Source: Methylococcaceae bacterium (GTDB lineage: Bacteria; Pseudomonadota; Gammaproteobacteria; Methylococcales; Methylomonadaceae). From it: DNA of 8,658 nucleotides. The position numbers were made by a program, and so were the translations under genes. This document shows, one piece after another, positions 1 to 6,056 of this stretch. The DNA lies in NCBI GenBank assembly GCA_013140465.1, contig JABFST010000092.1, forward strand, positions 1 through 8,658, given 5' to 3'. Every line of letters begins with the position of its first letter. Position 1 is the first letter of the stretch. Below the pieces are notes generated by a model. That model was not told the DNA's origin and did not search any database. It saw only the letters and a program-made list of their open reading frames with translations.

Positions 1-420
1 TTCGGAATTGGGGGGAATATATTGCTTTAGGTAGTTGCTAAGCACTACGTTTTTGCCCGCCACCATCATGTTTGCCATACGCCCATCGTTGTCTGGGTCG
101 TGCGCCTCGCCAAAAAATATGTTGAAGGCGATAATTGCGGCGTTATTTTTGTTTATTTTGTCGATCAGTTGGGCATAGTAAGCGCGCGACCATTTTTCGG
201 GATTTTCTGGCAGTTGTAGGCTTTCGGCAGAATTTTTGTCAATATTGACGATGACAACTTCATGAGGCGCAACAGTTGTGCCACGCAGCTTAAATAACCA
301 AGCCAAGCCCCATTCTTCTTCAAGATAGCTGCCAGCCGAGGTAAGGCACAAGACTACCCCCAAAACCCCAATGAGTAGGGATGAGTAACAGGCTTTTAAG
401 GTCTTTAAGCGCTGGTTCAT
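1..420 (-). CDS. CHASE2-domain membrane sensor protein, N-terminal part (cut by window edge)
   Basis: The reading frame opens with ATG at 420 and stays open for 140 codons to the left edge, so only the N-terminus is present. Residues about 10-31 form a hydrophobic segment likely to be a signal anchor. The rest would be periplasmic and matches the CHASE2 sensor pattern: WLFKLRG (41-47), then a beta strand VVIVNID (55-61), WSRAYYAQLIDKI (77-89), AAIIAFNIFF (94-103) and NVVLSNY (124-130). The usual aspartate of the 'iafDilF' motif is Asn100 here. In this family CHASE2 normally precedes transmembrane helices and a cytoplasmic output such as an adenylate or diguanylate cyclase, a histidine kinase or a Ser/Thr kinase. 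The output module lies outside the window, so the enzyme class is unknown. No strong ribosome binding site is seen before the ATG. The domain call is from pattern recognition, not a search. Confidence 0.8.
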   Translation of the reverse strand, partial: MNQRLKTLKACYSSLLIGVLGVVLCLTSAGSYLEEEWGLAWLFKLRGTTVAPHEVVIVNIDKNSAESLQLPENPEKWSRAYYAQLIDKINKNNAAIIAFNIFFGEAHDPDNDGRMANMMVAGKNVVLSNYLKQYIPPNSE

Positions 421-494
421 GGGTCATTATTGGCAAACAGTGAGTTGCAGAAGTAATTATCGGGTGTAGGGTGAATTTTTTAGGGTCATTTTAG

Positions 495-522
495 ATTATA
501 CGCCGTCAGATTTTGCTGGCTA
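495..522 (-). promoter_or_regulatory. Candidate sigma-70 promoter of the CHASE2 gene
   Basis: On the minus strand a perfect TATAAT (500 to 495) is preceded after 16 bases by TAGCCA (522 to 517), which matches TTGACA at four of six positions. Transcription would start near 488 and leave an untranslated leader of about 68 nt before the ATG at 420. The -10 box is convincing and the -35 box is weak. Confidence 0.5.
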
Positions 523-541
523 GGGACAAATGGTATCGCGT
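523..541. repeat. 19-bp motif, copy 1 (pairs with 5618-5636)
   Basis: The 19-mer begins GGGACA and ends TCGCGT and matches bases 5618-5636 at 15 of 19 positions, same orientation. It lies directly upstream of the proposed -35 box of the CHASE2 promoter and about 100 bases from the start codon. It could be a regulator site or the remnant end of a mobile element; the sequence does not decide. Confidence 0.35.
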
Positions 542-596
542 TTAGACAAGTTCCTATTATCGTTGTGGTACGCACTGCGTAAGGCGCAACTATAAT

Positions 597-628
597 CCCC
601 TCGCCCTACCCTCTGCCTGAGGAGAGTG
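597..628. repeat. Degenerate REP-like palindromic element, copy 1
   Basis: This is a decayed relative of the element at 701-736: a C-rich tract CCCCTCGCCCTACC followed by CTCTGCCTGAGGAGAG, which still forms an imperfect hairpin. The shared order (C-rich arm, second C-rich arm, purine arm) shows the two copies are related. Elements of this shape are scattered between genes in many proteobacteria. Confidence 0.5.
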
Positions 629-700
629 TTTAATGTAGGTTTATCAGCTTCGGACTCTATAATAGGTAGCTACAATAGCCAGAAAATTACTGTTTCCTAT

Positions 701-736
701 CCCCTCTCCCCAGCCCTCTCCCTGAGGGAGAGGGGG
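701..736. repeat. REP-like palindromic element, copy 2
   Basis: A perfect 10-bp inverted repeat, CCCTCTCCCT (714-723) and AGGGAGAGGG (725-734), is preceded by a second C-rich arm (701-711) that can compete for the same purine arm. This is a typical intergenic repetitive palindrome. It lies about 60 bases past the rimI stop and could stabilise or end that transcript, but no T run follows on either strand, so I class it as a repeat rather than a terminator. Confidence 0.7.
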
Positions 737-795
737 TCTGCACGGTACTCGGTCTGAGGTGGGAGTGCAGGATGCAAGCCTTACTGGCTATATAC

Positions 796-1338
796 TTATT
801 TAAACAACTGCAAAGCCAGCATAATTGCGTCTTCCCTACCGTTTAAGGCGGGGTAATAGCCTTTTCTGATGCCTATTTCGTTAAAACCTACGTCTTCATA
901 AAGGGCTATCGCGGCGGTGTTGCTGGGGCGGACTTCTAAAAACACGGTTTCTGCCCTGCCCTTGGCAACTGAAATTAAATGTTCCAACATTTTGCGGCCT
1001 ATGCCTTGTTTTTGTTCGGCGGGGTCTACGGAAATATTAAGGATATGTGCTTCGCCGACGGCGATGGACAATAGGCTGTAACCCAACACTTGGTCTTGCC
1101 AGTCACACACCCAACAACTGTAACCCGCCTTAAAGCAATCGGTAAAAATATCTTCTTCCCACGGAAATTGGTAATTCTTGCGTTCAATTTCCAACACCTT
1201 GGGCAAATCGGCATGGGTCATGGTGCGCATCCGCATCAGGTCTATTTTGGTCACGGAATCAGGAAACACTTTGGCATAAAACTCTTTGTCGGCATCATAA
1301 ACCACCCAATTTTTAATTTTGTCCACTAACCCTCTCAT
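796..1338 (-). CDS. rimI: Ribosomal protein S18 alanine N-acetyltransferase RimI, with N-terminal extension
   Basis: This GNAT-family enzyme transfers acetyl from acetyl-CoA to the N-terminal alanine of ribosomal protein S18 in the cytoplasm. The acetyl-CoA loop is QKQGIGR (109-115). LEVRPSN (134-140) and ALYEDVGF (145-152) follow. Glu135 and Tyr147 sit 12 residues apart, as do the catalytic Glu103 and Tyr115 known from Salmonella RimI. The C-terminal GYYPALNGREDAIMLAL is typical. The product is 180 residues, about 30 longer than usual: the family domain starts near Met37 (MRTMTHADLP), and residues 1-34 are extra. I keep the ATG at 1338 because it overlaps the udg stop as ATGA and has AGGGGA about 7 bases upstream, whereas Met35 and Met37 lack a good ribosome binding site. 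The overlap implies translational coupling to udg. Confidence 0.88.
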   Translation of the reverse strand: MRGLVDKIKNWVVYDADKEFYAKVFPDSVTKIDLMRMRTMTHADLPKVLEIERKNYQFPWEEDIFTDCFKAGYSCWVCDWQDQVLGYSLLSIAVGEAHILNISVDPAEQKQGIGRKMLEHLISVAKGRAETVFLEVRPSNTAAIALYEDVGFNEIGIRKGYYPALNGREDAIMLALQLFK

Positions 1339-2006
1339 TCATTTTCCCCTGTTGTTTTTATTGTTTTTAGTGCGAACACCAAGTCTTGCCACGCTTTGCG
1401 CTTTTCGGGCAAAGATCGGAGCAAGTACGCGGGGTGATAGACTACAACAACAGGCGTGTGATTAAAAGCATGGACTTTGCCCCGCAATTTACTTAGGGGC
1501 GCATCGGTGCTGAGCAAGGTTTGGGCGGCAACGCGCCCGACGGCGAGGATGATTTTAGGCTGCACCAGCTGCATTTGGCGGAGCAAAAATCCGTTGCAAC
1601 TGGCAACCTCGTTGGCGTGTGGGTCACGGTTGTTGGGTGGCCTACATTTTAAGATGTTGGTGATATAGACTTGTTCACGGCTTAAGCCGATGGCTCGCAG
1701 CATTTCCGTCAGCAACAAGCCCGCATTACCGACAAACGGCTGGCCTTGCTCATCTTCATGCTGGCCTGGGGCTTCGCCTATGATGAGCCAATCAGCTTGT
1801 AGATGGCCTGAGCCAAACACAGTTTGGGTACGCGTGGCACTTAAGCCGCAACGGGTGCATTGGGCAACTTCGGCTTGTAGGCTAGCCCAAGTGTCAATTA
1901 GCGTTTCGGTAATCGGCTCGGGCGATGCTATGGGGTTTGCTGTAGTAGGCAGCCAAACGTCTATGCCCATCGCTTCCAGATACTGCAATCGGCGCACGTT
2001 CTCCAC
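1335..2006 (-). CDS. udg: Uracil-DNA glycosylase, family 4 (iron-sulfur)
   Basis: This base-excision repair enzyme removes uracil from DNA, chiefly from deaminated cytosine. The family 4 pattern is complete: Cys50 and Cys53 (CTRC), Cys121 and Cys137 as the four 4Fe-4S ligands, GEAPGQHEDEQGQPFVGNAG (77-96) as active-site motif 1, and HPAYLLR (191-197) as the DNA-binding motif. The 223-residue length fits. The N-terminal RRLQYLEAMGIDVWLP (5-20) resembles the leading segment seen in proteobacterial members. Translation starts at GTG (2006-2004), chosen because AGGAGA lies about 5 bases upstream. The stop overlaps the rimI start by four bases. No clear promoter was found in the 92-base gap after leuA, so read-through from leuA is possible. 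Confidence 0.93.
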   Translation of the reverse strand: MENVRRLQYLEAMGIDVWLPTTANPIASPEPITETLIDTWASLQAEVAQCTRCGLSATRTQTVFGSGHLQADWLIIGEAPGQHEDEQGQPFVGNAGLLLTEMLRAIGLSREQVYITNILKCRPPNNRDPHANEVASCNGFLLRQMQLVQPKIILAVGRVAAQTLLSTDAPLSKLRGKVHAFNHTPVVVVYHPAYLLRSLPEKRKAWQDLVFALKTIKTTGENE

Positions 2007-2059
2007 TTTTTCTCCTGATTAGCGTGTGTGCTTGGGCTAAGGATAGGGCCAGAATCAAG

Positions 2060-2091
2060 TTTGTAGGGGCGAATAAATCCGCCCCTACAAA
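2060..2091. repeat. Perfect 12-bp inverted repeat between leuA and udg
   Basis: TTTGTAGGGGCG (2060-2071) and CGCCCCTACAAA (2080-2091) are exact complements separated by 8 bases. The element starts 7 bases past the leuA stop. The GTAGGGGCG / CGCCCCTAC core has the form of a dispersed REP-like or miniature mobile palindrome. There is no T run after it on the minus strand, so intrinsic termination is unlikely to be strong. It may partly separate leuA from udg-rimI or protect the leuA 3' end. Confidence 0.8.
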
Positions 2092-2098
2092 TGCCTAA

Positions 2099-3643
2099 TT
2101 AAACCTCGCCTTTTTGCGGATGCTGGCGATGGTTGGGGCTGTGCAGCTTGTTGACGGCGTTGATATAGGCTTTTGCCGACGCAATCACGATGTCGGTATC
2201 GGCACCCAAACCATTGACTATACGGCCCGACTTTTCCAGGCGCACGGTGACTTCGCCCTGCGCATCCGTGCCGTTGGTGATATTGTTGACGGAATACAAT
2301 TCTAAGACGGCATTGGTCTGCACCAGTTTTTCTATGGCTTTTAAGCTGGCATCAACAACCCCGCCACCTTCCGAACTGCCCATCACTTCTTTGTTGTCTA
2401 TGCGCAAAGTGACACTGGCATTGGGTATTTCGCCCGTTTCCGAGCTGACCTTTAAGGAGATGAGTTTGACGTATTCATCCTCCGACTCGAAACCCGCTTC
2501 GGAAATAAGGGCTTGCAAGTCTTCATCAAAAATATCGTGTTTTTTATCAGCCAATTGCTTAAAGCGCAAAAACGCGTCGTTCAGCTCTTCTTCCGAGGTA
2601 AATTCAAAGCCTAATTCCACAATGCGGCTTTTAAATGCGTTTCGGCCCGAATGTTTGCCCAACACCATGCGGTTAGCCGTCCAGCCCACATCTTCAGCAC
2701 GCATGATTTCGTAAGTCTCGCGGCTTTTTAAGACGCCATCTTGATGGATACCCGCCTCATGGGCAAACGCGTTCGCACCGACTATCGCCTTGTTGGGTTG
2801 CACCGGAAAACCCGTAATAGACGACACTAATTTTGAGCAAGTCAAAATCTCGCGGGTATCAACGCCTGTTTGGCAAGTAAACACATCATGGCGCGTGCGC
2901 ACCGCCATCACGATTTCTTCTAAAGAGGCATTGCCCGCGCGTTCGCCTAAACCATTAATCGTGCATTCCACCTGACGTGCGCCATTCAACACCGCCGCCA
3001 AGGAATTGGCGACCGCCAAGCCTAAGTCGTTGTGGCAATGCACAGAAAAAATAGCCTTGTCGGAATTGGGTATGCGCTTAATCAAATTGGCAATCGTCGC
3101 GCCAAATTGTTGCGGCATACTGTAACCCACGGTATCGGGGATATTCAGCGTAGTGGCGCCGGCATCAATCACAGCCTCTAAGATACGGCACAAAAAATCC
3201 TCTTCGGAACGTCCGGCATCTTCGGGCGAAAATTCCACATCATCGGTATATTGCCGCGCACGCTTGACGGCTTTCACGGCATGTTCGATGACTTGCTCGG
3301 GGGACATTTGCAACTTCATTTGCATGTGGATAGGCGAAGTTGCAATAAAGGTATGGATGCGCGAACGCTGGGCCCCTTTTAAGGCTGCGCCCGCACGATC
3401 TATGTCTTTGTCCAAAGCCCTGGATAAGCCACACACTATGCTGCCTTTAATAATATTGGCAACCGCCTGGACCGATTCAAAATCACCCGGGCTGGCAGCC
3501 GGAAATCCCGCTTCAATCACATCCACTTTGAGCCGCTCTAAAGCTTTGGCTATCCTGATTTTTTCCTCGCGGGTCATGGACGCGCCGGGGCTTTGTTCGC
3601 CGTCGCGCAACGTGGTGTCGAATATAATTAATTTGTCTTTCAT
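2099..3643 (-). CDS. leuA: 2-isopropylmalate synthase LeuA
   Basis: This enzyme catalyses the first committed step of leucine synthesis: acetyl-CoA plus 2-oxoisovalerate to 2-isopropylmalate, in the cytoplasm. The product is 514 residues, close to E. coli LeuA (523). The catalytic barrel opens with [15 protein letters not shown] (6-20, metal ligand Asp14). It continues with [12 protein letters not shown] (44-55), [10 protein letters not shown] (201-210, metal ligands His202 and His204) and [13 protein letters not shown] (226-238, Asn238). A linker follows, then the C-terminal regulatory domain (about 392-500), where leucine feedback normally binds. I chose the ATG at 3643 because it aligns with the E. 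coli start; an in-frame ATG at 3658 would add five residues. Neither has a strong ribosome binding site. It lies downstream of pssA but has its own promoter and a long leader, suggesting separate control. Confidence 0.96.
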   Translation of the reverse strand: MKDKLIIFDTTLRDGEQSPGASMTREEKIRIAKALERLKVDVIEAGFPAASPGDFESVQAVANIIKGSIVCGLSRALDKDIDRAGAALKGAQRSRIHTFIATSPIHMQMKLQMSPEQVIEHAVKAVKRARQYTDDVEFSPEDAGRSEEDFLCRILEAVIDAGATTLNIPDTVGYSMPQQFGATIANLIKRIPNSDKAIFSVHCHNDLGLAVANSLAAVLNGARQVECTINGLGERAGNASLEEIVMAVRTRHDVFTCQTGVDTREILTCSKLVSSITGFPVQPNKAIVGANAFAHEAGIHQDGVLKSRETYEIMRAEDVGWTANRMVLGKHSGRNAFKSRIVELGFEFTSEEELNDAFLRFKQLADKKHDIFDEDLQALISEAGFESEDEYVKLISLKVSSETGEIPNASVTLRIDNKEVMGSSEGGGVVDASLKAIEKLVQTNAVLELYSVNNITNGTDAQGEVTVRLEKSGRIVNGLGADTDIVIASAKAYINAVNKLHSPNHRQHPQKGEV

Positions 3644-3717
3644 AAAAACGCCATTCATGAAGAATTATCAACCGTTAAGCTGATATAAAAATAAGGGGGT
3701 ATTTAACTCGAGCAATG

Positions 3718-3745
3718 AAAAATAGATGTTATGCCCAGCAGGGCA
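3718..3745 (-). terminator. Weak candidate attenuator hairpin in the leuA leader
   Basis: On the minus strand TGCCC (3745-3741) and GGGCA (3736-3732) form a 5-bp stem with a 4-base loop. Five T follow at 3722-3718 after a 9-base gap. The stem is short and the T run is distant, so any termination would be weak. Its position at the end of the possible leader peptide is the reason for listing it. Confidence 0.25.
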
Positions 3746-3845
3746 GGAATCTTAGGGCGAGGCGTGCGCACACGAAAAAGCTTGCGGGCGCAGTTGTTGC
3801 GTCAGCAAAACCAATGTGTAAATGCGGGGGGATGTGAATAATCAT
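3729..3845 (-). CDS. Possible leuA leader peptide (38 codons)
   Basis: An ATG at 3845 opens a 38-codon frame ending with TAA at 3731-3729, between the proposed promoter and leuA. The peptide ends CARLALRFLPCWA and has three leucine codons (CTC, CTA, CTG) within six positions, plus one earlier (TTA). A small hairpin overlaps its stop codon. This is the arrangement expected of a leader peptide that senses leucyl-tRNA and controls leuA by attenuation. Against it: leucine codons are only modestly enriched, the ATG falls right at the predicted transcription start so there is no ribosome binding site, and no clear competing antiterminator pairing was found. It could be a chance frame. Confidence 0.3.
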   Translation of the reverse strand: MIIHIPPHLHIGFADATTAPASFFVCARLALRFLPCWA

Positions 3846-3851
3846 AGTGCG

Positions 3852-3880
3852 ACTATACGCCATTGATAACACGCGCTCAA
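3852..3880 (-). promoter_or_regulatory. Candidate sigma-70 promoter of leuA
   Basis: On the minus strand TTGAGC (3880-3875) is followed after exactly 17 bases by TATAGT (3857-3852). Both boxes are close to consensus. The promoter starts 8 bases past the pssA stop and would begin transcription near 3845, leaving about 200 nt of leader before the leuA ATG. A dedicated promoter this close to the upstream gene means leuA can be expressed independently of pssA. Confidence 0.65.
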
Positions 3881-3887
3881 GTGGATT

Positions 3888-4625
3888 CTACTGTTTGCGC
3901 CCTTGCCATCTGCGTTTACGCAGTATTAACGTGACTACGGGGCCAGATATGGCGTAGACCAAAAACAAATAAAATAACATGGCGGGCTGGGCCATCACAA
4001 AGGCGATGCCCAACATAACCGCAATCGCCATAAAAAATGGCACTTTGCCTTTAAAATCGATGCCTTTAAAACTGGAATACCGAAAATTGCTGACCATTAA
4101 CAAACCTGTGCAAATCGTCAGGAATAAAGCCAAATATTTAATGATTTCAATGTCATATTGGTTTTCTATGCCTATCCAAATAAAACCCGCCAATATGGCG
4201 GCGGCGGCAGGACTGGGCAAGCCTTGAAAATAACGTTTGTCCGCTGACGTGAGTTGGGTGTTAAACCGCGCCAACCTTAACGCCCCACCTGCGGTATGCA
4301 CAAACGCGGCAAACAAGCCGACTTTGCCCAAACTGGCAAAAGCCCATAAATACATGACTAAAGCGGGGGCAACACCAAATGACACCATATCAGACAAACT
4401 ATCGTATTGCGCACCAAATTCGCTTTGGGTGTTGGTCAAACGGGCCACGCGACCATCTAAGCCATCTAAGATCATCGCCACAAAAATGGCTACAGCGGCG
4501 GTTTCAAAACGTCCGCTCATCGCTGAGGTAATCGCATAAAAGCCCGCAAACAAAGCGCCTGTAGTAAATAAATTGGGTAATAAATAAATGCCACGACGGC
4601 GTATGGAGGGTTTTTCCGAAATCAT
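3888..4625 (-). CDS. pssA: CDP-diacylglycerol--serine O-phosphatidyltransferase PssA
   Basis: This integral inner-membrane enzyme makes phosphatidylserine from CDP-diacylglycerol and serine, the precursor of phosphatidylethanolamine. The CDP-alcohol phosphotransferase signature is complete: Asp54, Asp57-Gly58, Ala61-Arg62, Gly71, Asp75 and Asp79. Several hydrophobic segments follow (about 22-52, 84-110, 138-152, 163-180, 197-235) and the C-terminus is basic. The product is 245 residues. It belongs to the multi-pass PssA type found next to leuA in many proteobacteria. I use the ATG at 4625: AAGGA lies about 10 bases upstream and the family N-terminus (RRRGIYLLPNLFTTGA) begins shortly after. 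A longer frame from GTG at 4697 would add 24 unlikely residues and would run across the apparent -10 box. Confidence 0.95.
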   Translation of the reverse strand: MISEKPSIRRRGIYLLPNLFTTGALFAGFYAITSAMSGRFETAAVAIFVAMILDGLDGRVARLTNTQSEFGAQYDSLSDMVSFGVAPALVMYLWAFASLGKVGLFAAFVHTAGGALRLARFNTQLTSADKRYFQGLPSPAAAAILAGFIWIGIENQYDIEIIKYLALFLTICTGLLMVSNFRYSSFKGIDFKGKVPFFMAIAVMLGIAFVMAQPAMLFYLFLVYAISGPVVTLILRKRRWQGRKQ

Positions 4626-4671
4626 GCCTCTGTAATCCTTAAGGTGTGGGTGAGAGTAATACACTAAGCAA

Positions 4672-4677
4672 ATTATA
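4672..4677 (-). promoter_or_regulatory. Candidate -10 box of a pssA promoter
   Basis: A perfect TATAAT on the minus strand (4677 to 4672) lies 47 bases upstream of the pssA ATG, giving a leader of about 40 nt. No good -35 hexamer is found at 15-18 bases, so the promoter may be weak or activator-dependent. Its position supports the start at 4625. Confidence 0.4.
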
Positions 4678-4712
4678 CAATGCCCAGGTTGCCGCACCTA
4701 TTTTTAAACGGG

Positions 4713-5126
4713 TTAGCCGCCTTTGCCGCTGTCTGGACTAGCTGTGTCCTCACCCCAATAATTTAAGTGTGCAATATGCGAAAATTGCGCGGGCTTGGCG
4801 ATCTGCAAGCGGGCAAACACGGCGGCGAAGGGCATCTGGCGTAAACTCTCGGGCGTGCCATAGCGTAGCGCAAACAATTTCTGTTGCTTGCCTTGAGGAT
4901 AAGCCGCAATGATTTCAGCGATACGTGCATCCACTTGGATTTTGGCGGCAGCCATGCTGTCATGTAGCCCGCGCCCGTGCGGCACACGCGGGCTAGGGGC
5001 TGGTTTTTGCACGTCGGGCGGTTGTGAGCTGTGGCGCAATGCCGCTAATTTTTTGCTTTTTGCCAACGGCACGAGCAAGGGGCTTTCGCTCACACTGGCA
5101 CGGTGTTTAGGGGCGGATGGGGTCAA
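4713..5126 (-). CDS. Unrecognised small basic protein, TTG start
   Basis: I do not recognise this 137-residue protein. It has no signal peptide, membrane segment or cysteine pattern. Residues 1-57 are rich in Pro, Ser, Lys, Arg and His and look disordered. Residues 58-127 look folded: a predicted helix (MAAAKIQVDARIAEIIAAYP, 58-77), then KQQKLFALRYGTPESLRQMP (80-99), AAVFARLQIAKP (101-112) and HLNYWGED (120-127). Translation would start at TTG (5126-5124), supported by GGGAGA about 7 bases upstream. An internal ATG (codon 58, near 4955) is an alternative that would keep only the folded part. It lies 31 bases after the HopJ-family gene in the same direction, so the two are probably co-transcribed. 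It is probably a real gene of unknown role, but it could be lineage-specific. Confidence 0.6.
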   Translation of the reverse strand: MTPSAPKHRASVSESPLLVPLAKSKKLAALRHSSQPPDVQKPAPSPRVPHGRGLHDSMAAAKIQVDARIAEIIAAYPQGKQQKLFALRYGTPESLRQMPFAAVFARLQIAKPAQFSHIAHLNYWGEDTASPDSGKGG

Positions 5127-5157
5127 CTAGGTTCTCCCGTTATTGGCTAAAAGTGCA

Positions 5158-5520
5158 TTAAAGCTGGGCCAATGCCGATAACGCTTGGCCTTGGAACTGT
5201 ATGCCCGCCCAACCATCGCGCATAAAGTTGCGGATGTTTTGGTGGCCTGTGCCATTGGGGTCGGCTAGCACATCAACACGATAGTAGTCGCCGAACAAAC
5301 TTAAGGTTTGTTCGGGATTTAGCTGGTGTAGGTTGGCAAAAGCGAAAATTTTGCACGAGCCTTCGTTAGTCCCGGCAGGGTTTACTAAGCACCGCTGCGC
5401 TAAGCCATTGCTGAATTCGGTCGCTTGGTAGCTGTAGTGTTCGGTGATAACGGCGATGGTTTCGGTAAAACTAACAGGCTTGTTGTGGTGTATTTTTTCT
5501 AGGAATGCGCTTAAGGTCAT
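5158..5520 (-). CDS. HopJ type III effector-family protein
   Basis: The 120-residue product matches the HopJ family along its length: SFTETIAVITEHYSY (17-31), FSNGL (36-40), NEGSCKIFAFANLH (52-65), QTLSLFGDYYRVDVL (71-85), HQNIRNFMRDGWAGIQF (93-109). The family takes its name from a Pseudomonas type III secreted protein, but members occur widely in non-pathogenic gammaproteobacteria, cyanobacteria and algae. With no secretion genes nearby, it is best read as a conserved cytoplasmic protein of unknown role. The ATG at 5520 fits the family start, though no strong ribosome binding site precedes it. It heads the minus-strand run and is followed closely by the unrecognised gene at 4713-5126. Confidence 0.9.
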   Translation of the reverse strand: MTLSAFLEKIHHNKPVSFTETIAVITEHYSYQATEFSNGLAQRCLVNPAGTNEGSCKIFAFANLHQLNPEQTLSLFGDYYRVDVLADPNGTGHQNIRNFMRDGWAGIQFQGQALSALAQL

Positions 5521-5560
5521 GGGTTAGTGTTCTGTAAGGTGATATTGTAACGCTAAGCAA

Positions 5561-5594
5561 TCTTAGCATCGGCGAAACCCGGTCTTAGCACCGG
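5561..5594. repeat. 12-bp direct repeat upstream of the HopJ gene
   Basis: TCTTAGCATCGG (5561-5572) and TCTTAGCACCGG (5583-5594) differ at one base and are 22 bases apart, about two helical turns. GCTAA at 5552-5556 forms an inverted partner to TTAGC in the first copy. The pair lies upstream of a possible -10 box TACAAT (minus strand, 5549-5544) that lacks a -35 box. This would suit binding of an activator or repressor, but the role is inference. Confidence 0.4.
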
Positions 5595-5617
5595 ATTAAA
5601 ATTAGCTTAAAACTGAT

Positions 5618-5636
5618 GGGACATAGGTGATCGCGT
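5618..5636. repeat. 19-bp motif, copy 2 (pairs with 523-541)
   Basis: This is the second copy of the GGGACA...TCGCGT motif, matching 523-541 at 15 of 19 positions. It too lies about 100 bases upstream of a minus-strand start codon (the HopJ gene, 5520). The matches are concentrated at the two ends, as expected for a two-part binding site or a mobile-element terminus. Confidence 0.35.
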
Positions 5637-5903
5637 CCTACGGATTGACACTAGGGCATTTGTTACTAGGGACTGTGCGTAGATTCAACCCTGTGGTACA
5701 AACATAGAACTCTCGCGGCCGCCTGCACCAAATCCGCAAAAAACACCCAACTGGATAGTGTGCAGCCAAAAGTATACCAACAAAATGTCACTAGGATAAT
5801 AAGCAACGAGCAGTCCCCTTTAGCAGGAAATATTATTTTACAATCAAACAGTTGATATTTTCACCCCAAACTTAACCCAAAACACGGTAACTTCCCATTA
5901 GCT

Positions 5904-5953
5904 GTAGGCGATAGCGGCAGACCTACGAGGCTATTTATAAACCTGGCAGGTCT
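5904..5953. repeat. Cluster of short inverted repeats
   Basis: Three overlapping dyads occur here: GTAGG (5904-5908) with CCTAC (5922-5926), AGACCT (5919-5924) with AGGTCT (5948-5953), and the tight palindrome ACCTGGCAGGT (5941-5951). The arrangement resembles a small dispersed palindromic element. The ACCTG/CAGGT core is a form often repeated in bacterial intergenic DNA. There is no T run indicating a terminator. Confidence 0.35.
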
Positions 5954-6041
5954 TTATCCCGCCACTCTTGAGAAGCCCCAAAACATAAGCATAACATATT
6001 GGATTATATTGATATTTCTAAATTAATTTTTTTGTGGAGGA

Positions 6042-6056
6042 TGTCAAAACTTGACA
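6042..6056. promoter_or_regulatory. Candidate operator dyad over the efflux promoter -35 box
   Basis: TGTCAA (6042-6047) and TTGACA (6051-6056) are perfect inverted complements separated by AAC. The right arm is itself a consensus -35 box. A dyad of this size and position would suit a dimeric repressor of an efflux operon, such as a TetR- or MarR-type protein. No regulator gene is visible in the window. Confidence 0.4.

Larger units (their letters stand above)
421..795. other. Intergenic region between the CHASE2 gene and the end of rimI
   Basis: These 375 bases contain no convincing gene on either strand. They hold the CHASE2 promoter, a 19-bp motif shared with the region upstream of the HopJ gene (523-541), and two related GC-rich palindromic elements (597-628 and 701-736). 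The octamer AATGACCC occurs twice on the minus strand (489-482 and 428-421) in the CHASE2 leader. A short AGCC/GGCT hairpin lies just past the rimI stop, but without a T run it is a poor terminator. Confidence 0.6.

Noticed and set aside
591..596. TATAAT on the plus strand as a promoter
   Set aside because: No -35 box lies at the right distance, and the only downstream genes are on the other strand.
1690..2022. 110-codon plus-strand frame
   Set aside because: It is a shadow of the uracil-DNA glycosylase gene, which keeps all iron-sulfur and catalytic motifs.
2190..2714. 174-codon plus-strand frame, and a 176-codon one at 3153-3683
   Set aside because: Both are antisense to leuA, which is complete and well conserved, and their compositions look artificial.
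4626..4697. 24-codon N-terminal extension of pssA from a GTG
   Set aside because: It is unlike the family N-terminus, and a TATAAT box at 4672-4677 suggests transcription starts within it.
5158..5520. HopJ-family gene as evidence of a type III secretion system or pathogen
   Set aside because: The family is common in free-living bacteria, and no secretion or virulence gene is in the window.
5645..5673. TTGACA as a second plus-strand -35 box
   Set aside because: No acceptable -10 hexamer occurs at 16-18 bases, and no gene follows closely.
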